Notes: generated by a model not told the origin, from the sequence alone. A stretch of 9,502 nucleotides of DNA from Treponema sp. (GCA_031263435.1 JAISFT010000292.1:1-9502), one strand, 5' to 3'; positions 1-7,447 are shown, counted from the first letter of the stretch. Numbers and translations: made by a program.

Positions 1-2115
1 GAAAAACTAAACCCCAGCGCCAGGAACTACGCGGACAACATCCGCCAGGCGGGCTCGAACCTGCTTGCCATTATCAACGACATTCTGGACTTTTCAAAAA
101 TTGAATCGGGCAAGATGGATATTATCAACACCGAATATCACTTTGCCTCGATCATTAACGACATAATTACTATCATCAGGATGCGGCTTAATGAAAAACC
201 TGTCCGCTTTATCACCAGGATCGACGGCTCCCTGCCGGCCGTTTTAATCGGGGATGAAATACGGGTCCGGCAGGTTCTCCTGAATCTCCTTACCAACGCG
301 GTTAAATACACCGACGAGGGAAGTATTACTCTTACTATCCGGCAGACCGGCGATCCCGCTGTCGATGGCAAGGGGACGGAGCGGGTTTTCCTTTCTTTTG
401 AGATCGCCGATACGGGAATAGGCATAAAAAAAGAGGACATGGAAAAACTTTTTGGAAATTTTGTCCAATTTGACACGAAGCGGAACCAGGGGCTTGAGGG
501 GACCGGCCTTGGGCTTGCCATCAGCCGGAACCTTTGCAGAATTATGGGCGGGGATATTTCCGTTCAAAGCGTCTATGGCGAAGGGAGTGTCTTTACCGCC
601 CTTATACCGCAGCTTGTCCGGGACAAGACTCCCCTTGCGGTGGTGGAAAATCCGGAAACCCAGACGGTCCTGGTTTACGAGAAACGGCGGATCTACGCGG
701 AATCTATCGCCTACACCTTAAACAGTCTGGGGCTGAACTGCGCCCTGGCGTGGAACCGGAATGATTTTGCCGGGCGTTTAACCGGCGGCTCGTGGCGGTT
801 TGTTTTTATTTCCCCCGATCTGTTTGATGATGTTCGTGAAATTATTCAGGGGCAGGAAACAAAACCGGCCCTGGTGTTTCTTGTGGACTGCGGACAAACG
901 GAACATCCCGGCGGGGCCCCTTCACTTTTAATGCCGGTTCAGCCCGCTATGGCGGCCAATATTCTAAACGGCCATACCCGCGCAGAGCATCATGAAATTG
1001 AAAATTTGGGAGTCCGCTTTACCGCCCCGGATGCCCGGGTCCTTATCGTTGATGATATTGAAATAAACCTGGATGTGGCCGAAGGGCTTCTGGCCCCCTA
1101 CAAGGTCCAGCTTGACCGGGCCGCGGGCGGATTTGACGCGGTACGGCTGGCGCGGGAAAACCGGTACGATCTTATTTTTATGGACCACATGATGCCTGAC
1201 ATGGACGGTATTGAAGCTGTCGCCGCCATCCGGGCCTGGGAGTCGCTGCAGAACAGGAAAGAGACCTCCATAATCGCCCTGACCGCCAACGCGATTTCCG
1301 GCATGAGGGAGATGTTCCTGGAAAAGGGTTTTAACGATTATATTTCCAAACCCATAGAAATCGCCAAGCTGGATGACGTGATGTCCCGGTGGATCCCATC
1401 GGAAAAACGGATAAAGTCCGGGGCCGGAACCAGGCGGGAAATTTTTGACGATGACAGCGGCCTGGTTATTCCGGGGGTGGATATAAAACGGGGCGTCAAC
1501 ATGACCGGCGGCACAATGGGGGGATACCGGAAGGTATTGTCCCAGTTCCGCAAAGACGCCGTGAAACGGCTTGACCTGTTCCGGGATTTATTCATAGAAG
1601 ATGGACAGGGCAAAGTTCCCGGAGGGAATGTTGACAGGGAGGATTCCGGTAAAGGGCTTGCCCTCTTTACCGCCCAGATTCACGCCATAAAAAGCGCCGC
1701 CGGGACTATTGGCGCGATGGAGCTGTCTAAAGGGGCAGCGGCCCTGGAGACGGCGGGAAAGACCGGGAATATGGCGGCGGTACAGGAAGGGCTGCCGCAA
1801 TTCTGTGTGGATCTTGCGCGGCTTATCGAAGGGATAGAAAAAGCGTTAGGTTTGGGGGAAAACGCCGCCCCCCGCCCTCCTGGTTCTTCGCTTCCCGCCC
1901 TTGATCTCCCGCTTCTTACGTTGAGAGACGCGCTAAAATCCAGGAGCATGAGGGAAATTGACCGGATTCTTGAGGAGCTTGAAGGGATATTCCCGGCGGG
2001 TGAAACCAAAGAGACCATAGAGATGCTTGCCGATCAGGTGCTTATGGGTGAGTATCAAAGGGCCATAGAAATTACCGATACGCTGCTTGCGGAACAGGCG
2101 GTTTCCCATTCCTGA
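1..2115 (+). CDS. Hybrid sensor histidine kinase with receiver and HPt domains, 5' truncated by the window
   Basis: The frame is open from base 1, so 704 residues of a longer protein are visible and the start lies upstream. Residues 10-40 are the end of the HisKA dimerisation helix (ILDFSKIESGKM); the phosphorylated H-box His is outside the window. Residues 60-200 are a HATPase_c domain with N-box NLLTNAVKYT (N95, N99), G1 box ADTGIGI (D137), an F-box and G2 box GTGLGLAIS (167-175). About 215-295 looks like a degenerate receiver. Residues 345-460 form a canonical receiver with acidic pair D351/D352, phospho-acceptor D395 in MDHMMPDMDG, and K450 in SKP. Residues 485-610 form an HPt domain with HAIKSAAGTIGA (His561). 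A helical tail of about 80 residues follows. The family passes phosphate His-Asp-His to a separate regulator. The stimulus is unknown because the sensor region is missing. The kinase assignment is very secure. Confidence 0.96.
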   Translation, partial: EKLNPSARNYADNIRQAGSNLLAIINDILDFSKIESGKMDIINTEYHFASIINDIITIIRMRLNEKPVRFITRIDGSLPAVLIGDEIRVRQVLLNLLTNAVKYTDEGSITLTIRQTGDPAVDGKGTERVFLSFEIADTGIGIKKEDMEKLFGNFVQFDTKRNQGLEGTGLGLAISRNLCRIMGGDISVQSVYGEGSVFTALIPQLVRDKTPLAVVENPETQTVLVYEKRRIYAESIAYTLNSLGLNCALAWNRNDFAGRLTGGSWRFVFISPDLFDDVREIIQGQETKPALVFLVDCGQTEHPGGAPSLLMPVQPAMAANILNGHTRAEHHEIENLGVRFTAPDARVLIVDDIEINLDVAEGLLAPYKVQLDRAAGGFDAVRLARENRYDLIFMDHMMPDMDGIEAVAAIRAWESLQNRKETSIIALTANAISGMREMFLEKGFNDYISKPIEIAKLDDVMSRWIPSEKRIKSGAGTRREIFDDDSGLVIPGVDIKRGVNMTGGTMGGYRKVLSQFRKDAVKRLDLFRDLFIEDGQGKVPGGNVDREDSGKGLALFTAQIHAIKSAAGTIGAMELSKGAAALETAGKTGNMAAVQEGLPQFCVDLARLIEGIEKALGLGENAAPRPPGSSLPALDLPLLTLRDALKSRSMREIDRILEELEGIFPAGETKETIEMLADQVLMGEYQRAIEITDTLLAEQAVSHS

Positions 2116-2180
2116 TCCGGCGCCGCAGGCATTTCCTAAACTATACTGCTTTAGCCATGGAAAAAACATCAGCGTATTTT

Positions 2181-2269
2181 AGGGGGGAAGCCTCCCCCCT
2201 GGCCCGCACGTTGTTGCGGGCCACCCCCCTCTGCGGGGGTTCTACCCCCGCAACGCCCCCGCGTTTTTT
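2181..2269. repeat. GC-rich hairpin array downstream of the kinase gene
   Basis: Four inverted repeats lie head to tail. They are an 8-bp stem 2181-2188/2193-2200 with an AGCC loop, an 8-bp stem GGCCCGCA/TGCGGGCC at 2201-2208/2215-2222, a 9-bp stem TGCGGGGGT/ACCCCCGCA at 2232-2240/2244-2252, and a short ACGC/GCGT stem at 2253-2264 running into six T. Both strands can be translated through the array, but no ribosome-binding site supports a gene. The regular arrangement suggests a dispersed intergenic palindromic element rather than a simple terminator. From 2116 to 2180 and 2270 to 2370 I see nothing else of note. Confidence 0.7.
2232..2269 (+). terminator. Candidate intrinsic terminator for the kinase transcript
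   Basis: A 9-bp GC-rich stem with a TCT loop (2232-2252) is followed by a small AACGC/GCGTT hairpin and a run of six T (2264-2269) in the + direction. It lies about 115-150 bases after the kinase stop codon. The long distance and the location inside a hairpin array make the terminator role an inference. Confidence 0.35.
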
Positions 2270-2370
2270 CCGGATAATTTCCCAGGGGTTTTTGTCTGCG
2301 GTTGTTTTCATTCCTAAAGGAGTATAACCGGCCTTTTTCAAATTTTACCCCGAATGTTTTACCCTGGAAA

Positions 2371-2460
2371 CGCGCAAGGGATAGAAGCGGAAATACTTTT
2401 GCCGCAGGCAAAAGATTGGAGCGGATAGCCCGGTCCCCGCCGCAGGCGGGGCTGCGCCCA
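2371..2460 (+). repeat. Dispersed structured repeat, copy A
   Basis: This element aligns with an inverted copy at 9102-9223. Shared blocks in order are CGCGCAAGGGATAG, a GGAGCG block, GGATAGCCCGGTCCCC and TGCGCCCA. A closing helix can form between GCGCA (2372-2376) and TGCGC (2453-2457). It would enclose hairpin 1 (CTTTTGCC/GGCAAAAG, 2396-2403/2407-2414) and hairpin 2 (CCCCGCC/GGCGGGG, 2435-2441/2445-2451, loop GCA). Hairpin 1 differs completely in sequence from copy B but stays paired. Hairpin 2 shows one compensatory pair change. The element lies just upstream of the ribosome-binding site of the next gene. Its function is unknown. Confidence 0.75.
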
Positions 2461-2520
2461 GCGCCTTATGTCTTATAACCCTTTCCATACAGCACAAACC
2501 TAAAGGGTTTGATGCGCCCA
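2453..2520. repeat. 8-bp direct repeat TGCGCCCA bracketing a 52-bp segment
   Basis: TGCGCCCA occurs at 2453-2460, the 3' end of repeat copy A, and again at 2513-2520, exactly 60 bp later. The second copy continues into AAAAT, just as the 3' end of copy B does on its strand. The intervening 52 bp therefore looks like an insertion or duplication inside the repeat end. It contains a small AAACC/GGTTT dyad around 2497-2511. Confidence 0.5.
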
Positions 2521-2524
2521 AAAT

Positions 2525-2530
2525 AGGAGG
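2525..2530 (+). promoter_or_regulatory. Ribosome-binding site of the barrel-protease gene
   Basis: AGGAGG is the only strong Shine-Dalgarno match before the gene. The spacing is 12 nt to ATG 2543 and 9 nt to the in-frame CTG at 2540. The exact start codon is therefore not fully settled. It sits 4 bases after the second TGCGCCCA of the repeat. Confidence 0.6.
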
Positions 2531-2542
2531 ATACAATTCCTG

Positions 2543-5500
2543 ATGGAGCGCGGGGTGGTAAAACGATTCATTATTTCCGGGGCGCTGCGCCTGATTTTTT
2601 TATTGCTGCTGCCGCTTCCCCTTTTTGCCCAGGGCTATTTTCGGGGGCTTACGAGGCTGAGGGTTCTGGAGACCCGGCATTTTGAAATAATCTACCCGGC
2701 GGAGTCGGAGGAAACCGCCCGGCGTCTGGTTCTGTTTGCCGATGGGGCCTATGAGGAAATTTCCGCCCGGCTGGGAATTTCTGTGGGCCGCAAGATACCG
2801 GTGGCTATTACTCCCCACATTGATGAATTCAACAGTTTTATGAATTCTATGCCCTATCCCCACATTCTGCTCCTGGATACTCCTATGGACAGTGAGTGGA
2901 CTACTTTTGAAGGTTCTTTAGAAAAACTTTTTATCCACGAGTTGACCCACGCGGTTTCCCTGAGTACCAGGGGAAGGGTGATGGATTTTTTTCACCGGAT
3001 TTTCGGCGGCTGGGTGTATCCTCCGGCCTTTAACGCGCCCCTTTTTATGACCGAGGGAATCGCGGTGAGTTTTGAAAGTATCGAAGCCTATGGCCGGGCT
3101 AACGATCCTCTGATCAGGCAGAAGCTTAGGCAGGAAAGTTACGAGGGTACATTCCTGAGTCCTCATCAGGTTTCCGGCGTTTCCGATATGCGGTCCGCGG
3201 CTCTGGGGGCCTGGTACGATTACGGCGGTCTCTTTTCCCGGTATCTGCAGGAAACCTACGGTATGGAAAAATACGCGGAACTGTGGCGGGTTCTGGGAAA
3301 CGGGTTTCATTTTTCATTTTTGTTTTACAATAACGGTTTTTATTACTACTTCAAAAAGGTCTACGGCGTCTCTGTCCAGGATGCCTGGAACGGTATGCGG
3401 GAATCCCTGACTCTGGAGGGTCTGGAAGATTCAGGGGGGATGATCCTGCGCCGGGGTCTTCCGTTTAAGCGGCGGAATGTCCCCAGCCGCATTACCGGAA
3501 TGGCCGCCGCGGGGGAAAGGATCTTTGTGCTGGATCGTTTTACCCGGCGCTTATTTATCTATAACGGTGAAAAAGAAAAAACGGAACGCACGATTCCCAT
3601 GGATGTATCCGCCTACGATGTAACGGTTTCCCCCGGGGGAGACCGGTTTCTTGTTTCCTCTTACCGCTACCACGGTTCCCTGGCGGAGGCGGTGGTTACC
3701 GAATACTCAGGGGAAAACGGGCGGCCGGGCAGAATCTGGCGCGGTCTTTACCGGGGAAGCTATTTCCGGGACGGCGTGGTGGGGATTGGTTCGGAGGGGC
3801 GGAAAAGCAGTATTGTTTTCCGGGCCGGGAATCCTTCGGAGACAAATTCCCTGGACGGGGAGGCGCCGGAGGAGGTGCTGCTGGAAGGGGACGGGGACCT
3901 TTCGTTTACCAACCCCCGGCCCCTGAACGGCCGCTGGATCGCCTTTACCGCGGCCCGCGGGGGAAAACGGGAACTCGGTTTTTACGATTACGACACGAAA
4001 GAGGTTTACCGCGCCGCCACCGGCCTTCCCGATGACCAGGCCCGCTGGGAGTTTATCCGCTACCTCCAGGTTTCAGGGGGGCGGCTGCTCTTTGGTTATG
4101 ACCATGATGACCGGATGTATAAGCTGGGGGTAATTGATATTGCGGGGCTTGAAACGGGGTCAACCTTGCGGGCCGTGTTCGGCGAACGGGATTTTTCCGG
4201 CGCGGTGGCCCTGCCGGTCCTGGCGGGGACGGCCATCTATTACAGCGGGAGTTTTTCCGATTCCGACCGCCTGATGCGCTATCCTGAACGTCTGGAAGAC
4301 CTGGGCGGTATTTCCACTCCCCTTTATTTACTGCCCTGGGAACCGGCGGGCGGGCGGTCCGCGTCAAAGCCCGGTACGGAATTCTCTTCGGAATCTTTTT
4401 TGGAATCCTTTTCTGAAGTCTTTTTTGAAGCCCCACCTGTCGAAGCTCCTCGTGCCGTGGAAGGCCGGCAGTTCCCTTCCGGCCCGGCTGCCGGGCAATC
4501 CGGTGAATTCGCCCCGCCCGTTGCGCCTGCCGCGCCCAGCGCGCCCGTTGCGTCCGCTACGTCTGTCGCGCCCGGCGGGGAACCGGAACCCCTCCCCAGC
4601 AGGGTCTATTTCCCTTTTAAGTACCTCAATCCCCTTTACCTCTGGTTCCCCTTTCCCCTGGTCCGCGATGATCCCGATACCCTCCTGAGGCTGGACGGCG
4701 GGGGAGTCTACAGTATTATGATTGACCCAACCGAGTCGAATATCATTGTCCTGCGGGCGGCCATGGACGGCCGGTTCATGTCGGCGAATTTCAATATTAA
4801 CTGGACCAATATGAACCTGGGTTTTCCCCTGGCGATTGAGTTTTCCGATGACGTAACCGTTGATGCTATTCCCTACCGGGCTCTCCGGTTCAGCGCCCAA
4901 TCCACTTTTACCCGTTCCCTGGGAAGCCAGGGGATACGGGGTTTTCTGGGGGCGGGCTTTAGTTTTTCACAATTCTATATAGGAACGGAGAAATCCGCCT
5001 ATACCTGGGATTTTCACAGCAACGCCTATAAGTTTATGGCTGCGATGGGGATGAATTCCCTTACGGTCCAGCCATGGGAAGACTTTGGTCAGGGCATCAT
5101 GTTCAGGGTAATTGGCTGGGGTTTATCCGTCAGCGGCCCCTACGATCCGGGGAAGCTGTACCCCCGGTTCGACAGCTATTTCCAGGCCGCCTTTGAACCC
5201 TTTTTTCCCCTGCGTTTTACCCTCTATGGGGCCTGGGACGCCTACAGGGACGGCATGAATCTGCAGGGCGCTTCCTCCCAGTATCCCAGCCCGGTTTTCC
5301 AATCCGTGGCCTTCAGCGAATATCAAACCAGGGGCCTTGAGTGGATTGCCGGGGGAGAGGTGGAAATGCGGCTTTTTTCGCTGGATGTCCAGAGGGGTTT
5401 TTCCCATATCTATATCAACCGGTTTCTGGGGACCCTGGCTTACCGGGCGGGCCTCTATGACGGCGGCGGTCTTTTCTCCCCCGATGGAAACAAGCTGTGG

Positions 5501-5692
5501 AACGATCTGCGGCTGCCCCAGTCGCTGGTTCTCCGCCTGGGGGCGGAAATTTCCAGCGCGATCCTTACCAGCAGCCCCATCCGGGTTAGCGCCTATTTTC
5601 AAACGGCCCTTAAACTCTCCCGGTTTGCCCAGGGCCCGGCGGACTTTACCGATGTTATTGCCATAAGCCCGCAAATTAACATAAGTTTTTAG
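2543..5692 (+). CDS. Exported HEXXH metalloprotease-like / propeller / outer-membrane beta-barrel protein
   Basis: This is a 1049-residue protein. Residues 1-29 form a signal peptide: basic start, hydrophobic ISGALRLIFLLLLPLPL, likely cleavage after A29. No lipobox cysteine is present. Residues 40-285 resemble the peptidase MA/gluzincin fold, with HELTH (H132, E133, H136) and a downstream E171 in MTEGIAVSFE as likely third zinc ligand. About 300-600 is beta-rich and propeller-like (TolB/WD40 style). About 612-690 is a Ser/Phe- then Pro/Ala-rich low-complexity linker. From about 690 to the end, alternating amphipathic beta strands end in QINISF, whose terminal Phe is typical of outer-membrane barrels. 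The likely location is the outer membrane, with the protease-like part periplasmic or surface-exposed; substrate is unknown. AGGAGG (2525-2530) lies 12 bases before this ATG, which is long; an in-frame CTG at 2540 would be better spaced. No operon partner is visible. Confidence 0.88.
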   Translation: MERGVVKRFIISGALRLIFLLLLPLPLFAQGYFRGLTRLRVLETRHFEIIYPAESEETARRLVLFADGAYEEISARLGISVGRKIPVAITPHIDEFNSFMNSMPYPHILLLDTPMDSEWTTFEGSLEKLFIHELTHAVSLSTRGRVMDFFHRIFGGWVYPPAFNAPLFMTEGIAVSFESIEAYGRANDPLIRQKLRQESYEGTFLSPHQVSGVSDMRSAALGAWYDYGGLFSRYLQETYGMEKYAELWRVLGNGFHFSFLFYNNGFYYYFKKVYGVSVQDAWNGMRESLTLEGLEDSGGMILRRGLPFKRRNVPSRITGMAAAGERIFVLDRFTRRLFIYNGEKEKTERTIPMDVSAYDVTVSPGGDRFLVSSYRYHGSLAEAVVTEYSGENGRPGRIWRGLYRGSYFRDGVVGIGSEGRKSSIVFRAGNPSETNSLDGEAPEEVLLEGDGDLSFTNPRPLNGRWIAFTAARGGKRELGFYDYDTKEVYRAATGLPDDQARWEFIRYLQVSGGRLLFGYDHDDRMYKLGVIDIAGLETGSTLRAVFGERDFSGAVALPVLAGTAIYYSGSFSDSDRLMRYPERLEDLGGISTPLYLLPWEPAGGRSASKPGTEFSSESFLESFSEVFFEAPPVEAPRAVEGRQFPSGPAAGQSGEFAPPVAPAAPSAPVASATSVAPGGEPEPLPSRVYFPFKYLNPLYLWFPFPLVRDDPDTLLRLDGGGVYSIMIDPTESNIIVLRAAMDGRFMSANFNINWTNMNLGFPLAIEFSDDVTVDAIPYRALRFSAQSTFTRSLGSQGIRGFLGAGFSFSQFYIGTEKSAYTWDFHSNAYKFMAAMGMNSLTVQPWEDFGQGIMFRVIGWGLSVSGPYDPGKLYPRFDSYFQAAFEPFFPLRFTLYGAWDAYRDGMNLQGASSQYPSPVFQSVAFSEYQTRGLEWIAGGEVEMRLFSLDVQRGFSHIYINRFLGTLAYRAGLYDGGGLFSPDGNKLWNDLRLPQSLVLRLGAEISSAILTSSPIRVSAYFQTALKLSRFAQGPADFTDVIAISPQINISF

Positions 5693-5736
5693 CGGCGGCC
5701 CTGATCGCGGCGGGCGTAAGATTTTGCGGTCCTGTC

Positions 5737-5809
5737 GTGTAAAGCGTGTTACCCGTGTAAAACACATTCCCCGTTTAAAGCGCGCTCCCCCGTTTACCCC
5801 GTTTAAACG
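5737..5809. repeat. Degenerate 18-bp tandem repeat between convergent genes
   Basis: Units begin GTGTAAA or GTTTAAA and end in a C-run: 5737-5754 (18), 5755-5772 (18), 5773-5791 (19), then short units 5792-5800 and 5801-5809. The last unit contains the palindrome CGTTTAAACG (5800-5809), which overlaps the mgtE stop codon. No classical terminator with a T-tract is evident for either convergent gene, so this dyad-rich stretch may serve that role. That is inference. Confidence 0.6.
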
Positions 5810-7143
5810 AAAAAGACGGACCGCGCCACGGAAAGATAAATAAGAAGCGAGGCCGCGTCCACGATGGTGGTAATAAGCGGGGCCGCCATAACAGCCGGGT
5901 CCAGCCGGATTTTTTTTGCCAGGAGGGGGAGCGCGCAGCCGATACTTTTCGCCATAAGAACCGTGATAAAAAGGCTGGCGGTCACCGTAAGGGCCAGCAC
6001 CAGGTTATGCCCGTTCATAAGATAGATACGCACAAAATTGACCGCCCCCAGACACAGGCCGCAGAGCGCGCCGATACGAAGCTCCCGCCAGACAACGCGG
6101 AACAGGTCCTTAAAATGAATTTCATCCAGGGCCATGCCGCGGATGATCAGCGCGGAGGACTGGGACCCCGCGTTCCCGCCGGTGTCCATGAGCATGGGAA
6201 TAAAGGCCACCAGCACGGGCAGCAAGGCCAGGGCATCCTCAAAGCCGCTGATGATGCTCCCCGTAATAGTCGCCGACAGCATAAGTACCAGGAGCCACAG
6301 GATGCGGTTCCGGGCCAGTTTAATAATACTCGTTTTAAGATAGGGTTCGTCCGAGGGGTTCAGGGCGTTCATCTTTTCCAGGTCTTCGGTGGCCTCTTCC
6401 TCGATAACTTCCACAATGTCGTCCACCGTGATAATGCCCACCAGCCGCTGCTCCCGGTCAACCACCGGCATTGCCAGGAGCCCGTATTTTTTGAACAGCC
6501 CCGCCACCGCTTCCTGGTCGTCGCGGGTTTTGACAAAAATAGGGTTTATATCCATCACACCGGCAAGCCGGTCCTGCAGGGCCGACAACATCAGGGTTTT
6601 TGCAGAAACCTCCCCCAATAAAAAACGGTCCTGCCGGATCACATAGCAGGTGTAGATAGTTTCTTTGTTAAGCCCCGTGGCGCGGATAGTATCAAAGGCC
6701 TCCTGCACCGTGGCGGTTTCCCGCAGGGCAATATATTCGGTGGTCATAATACTGCCAGCGGAATCGTCGGGGTACTGCAAAAGCTGGTTCAGGACCTTCC
6801 GCTTTTCAGGGTTCACCGTTCCAAGCACCCGGTTTACCACGTTGGCGGGCATCTCCTCGATAAAGTCCACCGCGTCATCCGCAAAAAGCCGGTTGACCAT
6901 ATCGCCAACTTCAACATCCGTAAGGGCTTCGACAATAAGCTGCTGCCGGTCCTTTTCGATCCCGGAAAAAACCTCCGCGGCCAGATCCTTGGGCAGTATC
7001 CGGTACAGGCGGAGTATGTGGTTCTTGTCCAGGTTATCAAACAGTTCCGCAATATCCGCGGCGTTCACCAAAGACAGCGTGGTCTTGACGGCCGCCGGGT
7101 CAAACACATCGGCATTAACCAGATCGAGCAATTCTTCTTTCAT
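5803..7143 (-). CDS. mgtE: MgtE-family magnesium channel/transporter
   Basis: The 446 residues are normal full length for the family. Residues 1-125 are the helical MgtE N domain. The signature PDDSAGSIMTTEY (125-137) begins the CBS pair (about 130-255), including MPVVDREQRLVGIITVDDIVEVIEEE. A linker or plug helix spans about 256-278. Five membrane segments follow: about 280-300, 303-335, 355-375, 381-405 and 416-443. PMLMDTGGNAGSQ (316-328) and DPAVMAAPLITTIVD (415-429) are family pore signatures; D429 corresponds to the ion-selective aspartate of structurally studied MgtE. The family imports Mg2+ through the inner membrane as a homodimer gated by Mg2+ binding to the cytosolic domains. GGAGG (7156 to 7152) lies 8 nt before ATG 7143, which fixes the start. 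The gene is monocistronic apart from a possible upstream small ORF. Confidence 0.97.
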   Translation of the reverse strand: MKEELLDLVNADVFDPAAVKTTLSLVNAADIAELFDNLDKNHILRLYRILPKDLAAEVFSGIEKDRQQLIVEALTDVEVGDMVNRLFADDAVDFIEEMPANVVNRVLGTVNPEKRKVLNQLLQYPDDSAGSIMTTEYIALRETATVQEAFDTIRATGLNKETIYTCYVIRQDRFLLGEVSAKTLMLSALQDRLAGVMDINPIFVKTRDDQEAVAGLFKKYGLLAMPVVDREQRLVGIITVDDIVEVIEEEATEDLEKMNALNPSDEPYLKTSIIKLARNRILWLLVLMLSATITGSIISGFEDALALLPVLVAFIPMLMDTGGNAGSQSSALIIRGMALDEIHFKDLFRVVWRELRIGALCGLCLGAVNFVRIYLMNGHNLVLALTVTASLFITVLMAKSIGCALPLLAKKIRLDPAVMAAPLITTIVDAASLLIYLSVARSVFFV

Positions 7144-7167
7144 TCAGGTATCCTCCGTTGGAATTAC

Positions 7168-7187
7168 ACCGGCCCTAAACGACCGGT
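7168..7187 (-). promoter_or_regulatory. Small hairpin just before the mgtE ribosome-binding site
   Basis: ACCGG (7168-7172) and CCGGT (7183-7187) can pair across a 10-nt loop, ending 11 bases upstream of the GGAGG of mgtE in the transcript. The stem is short and the role, if any, is unknown. I do not recognise an M-box or other named riboswitch in the 130 bases between the small ORF and mgtE. Confidence 0.3.
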
Positions 7188-7273
7188 TAAGAGGACACTG
7201 AACAGTTTAACCTAAGCGATAAACGGATAAAACACGGACAGGCCGCAGTAATAAAGCAGGAATGAACTACCTT

Positions 7274-7405
7274 TTACACTGCCATCGTTCCCGAAAGGCG
7301 CAGCGCCCTTACAGGGGGCATCGACTTCGGAAGAGACGGGTCCGCGTTCATGCACTTACTGCCATAAGGGTCACTGTCAGCGTCGTTTTTCTCACGCGAA
7401 CCCAT
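7274..7405 (-). CDS. Small ORF upstream of mgtE, candidate leader peptide
   Basis: ATG at 7405 opens a 43-residue frame (start MGSREKNDADSDPYGS, end RALRLSGTMAV, TAA at 7276-7274). A near-ideal GGAGGAGG (7418 to 7411) lies 5 nt upstream, stronger than that of mgtE itself. The frame extends upstream to 7468 without a good ribosome-binding site, so the internal ATG is preferred. The peptide has no hydrophobic segment. It has an acidic N-terminal patch (NDADSDP) and a proline-bearing segment (NADPSLPKSMPP) followed by basic residues. It ends 130 bases before mgtE on the same strand. I do not recognise a family. It may be a regulatory leader peptide, a tiny protein of its own, or chance; the ribosome-binding site is the main support. 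Confidence 0.45.
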   Translation of the reverse strand: MGSREKNDADSDPYGSKCMNADPSLPKSMPPVRALRLSGTMAV

Positions 7406-7426
7406 GCAAACCTCCTCCAAAATGAA

Positions 7427-7447
7427 CCCGCCGCGGCGGGGACCGGG
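7427..7447 (-). repeat. GC palindrome, possible remnant of the dispersed repeat
   Basis: On the - strand this reads CCCGGTCCCCGCCGCGGCGGG, given here as CCCGGTCCCC plus a CGCC/GGCG dyad. It matches the CCCGGTCCCCGCCG block of copy A. The rest of copy A is not recognisable here, so this is either a decayed copy or a related element. It lies 9 bases upstream of the small ORF's ribosome-binding site. Confidence 0.45.

Noticed and set aside
2181..2252. CRISPR array
   Set aside because: The repeated units are adjacent hairpins of different sequence, with no constant repeat and no variable spacers.
2157..2331. + strand frame starting at ATG 2157, about 57 residues
   Set aside because: It has no Shine-Dalgarno sequence, and most of its codons come from the palindromic array.
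2141..2341. Open frame on the - strand with a 66-residue product
   Set aside because: It runs straight through the GC-rich hairpin array, has no ribosome-binding site, and overlaps only repeat sequence.
4364..4900. Long - strand frame of 178 residues inside the barrel-protease gene
   Set aside because: It is the antisense of a well-supported coding frame and has low-complexity Arg/Gly/Pro composition, typical of a high-GC shadow.
5123..5767. 214-residue - strand frame overlapping the barrel end
   Set aside because: It is a shadow of the barrel coding sequence with no recognisable domain and no ribosome-binding site.
6007..6621. 204-residue + strand frame antisense to mgtE
   Set aside because: It has His/Gln-rich shadow composition, and the opposite strand encodes an unambiguous full-length MgtE.
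7144..7410. M-box (ykoK-type) magnesium riboswitch upstream of mgtE
   Set aside because: I could not find the conserved M-box sequence blocks on the mgtE strand. A similar TTACTGCC string occurs only on the opposite strand.
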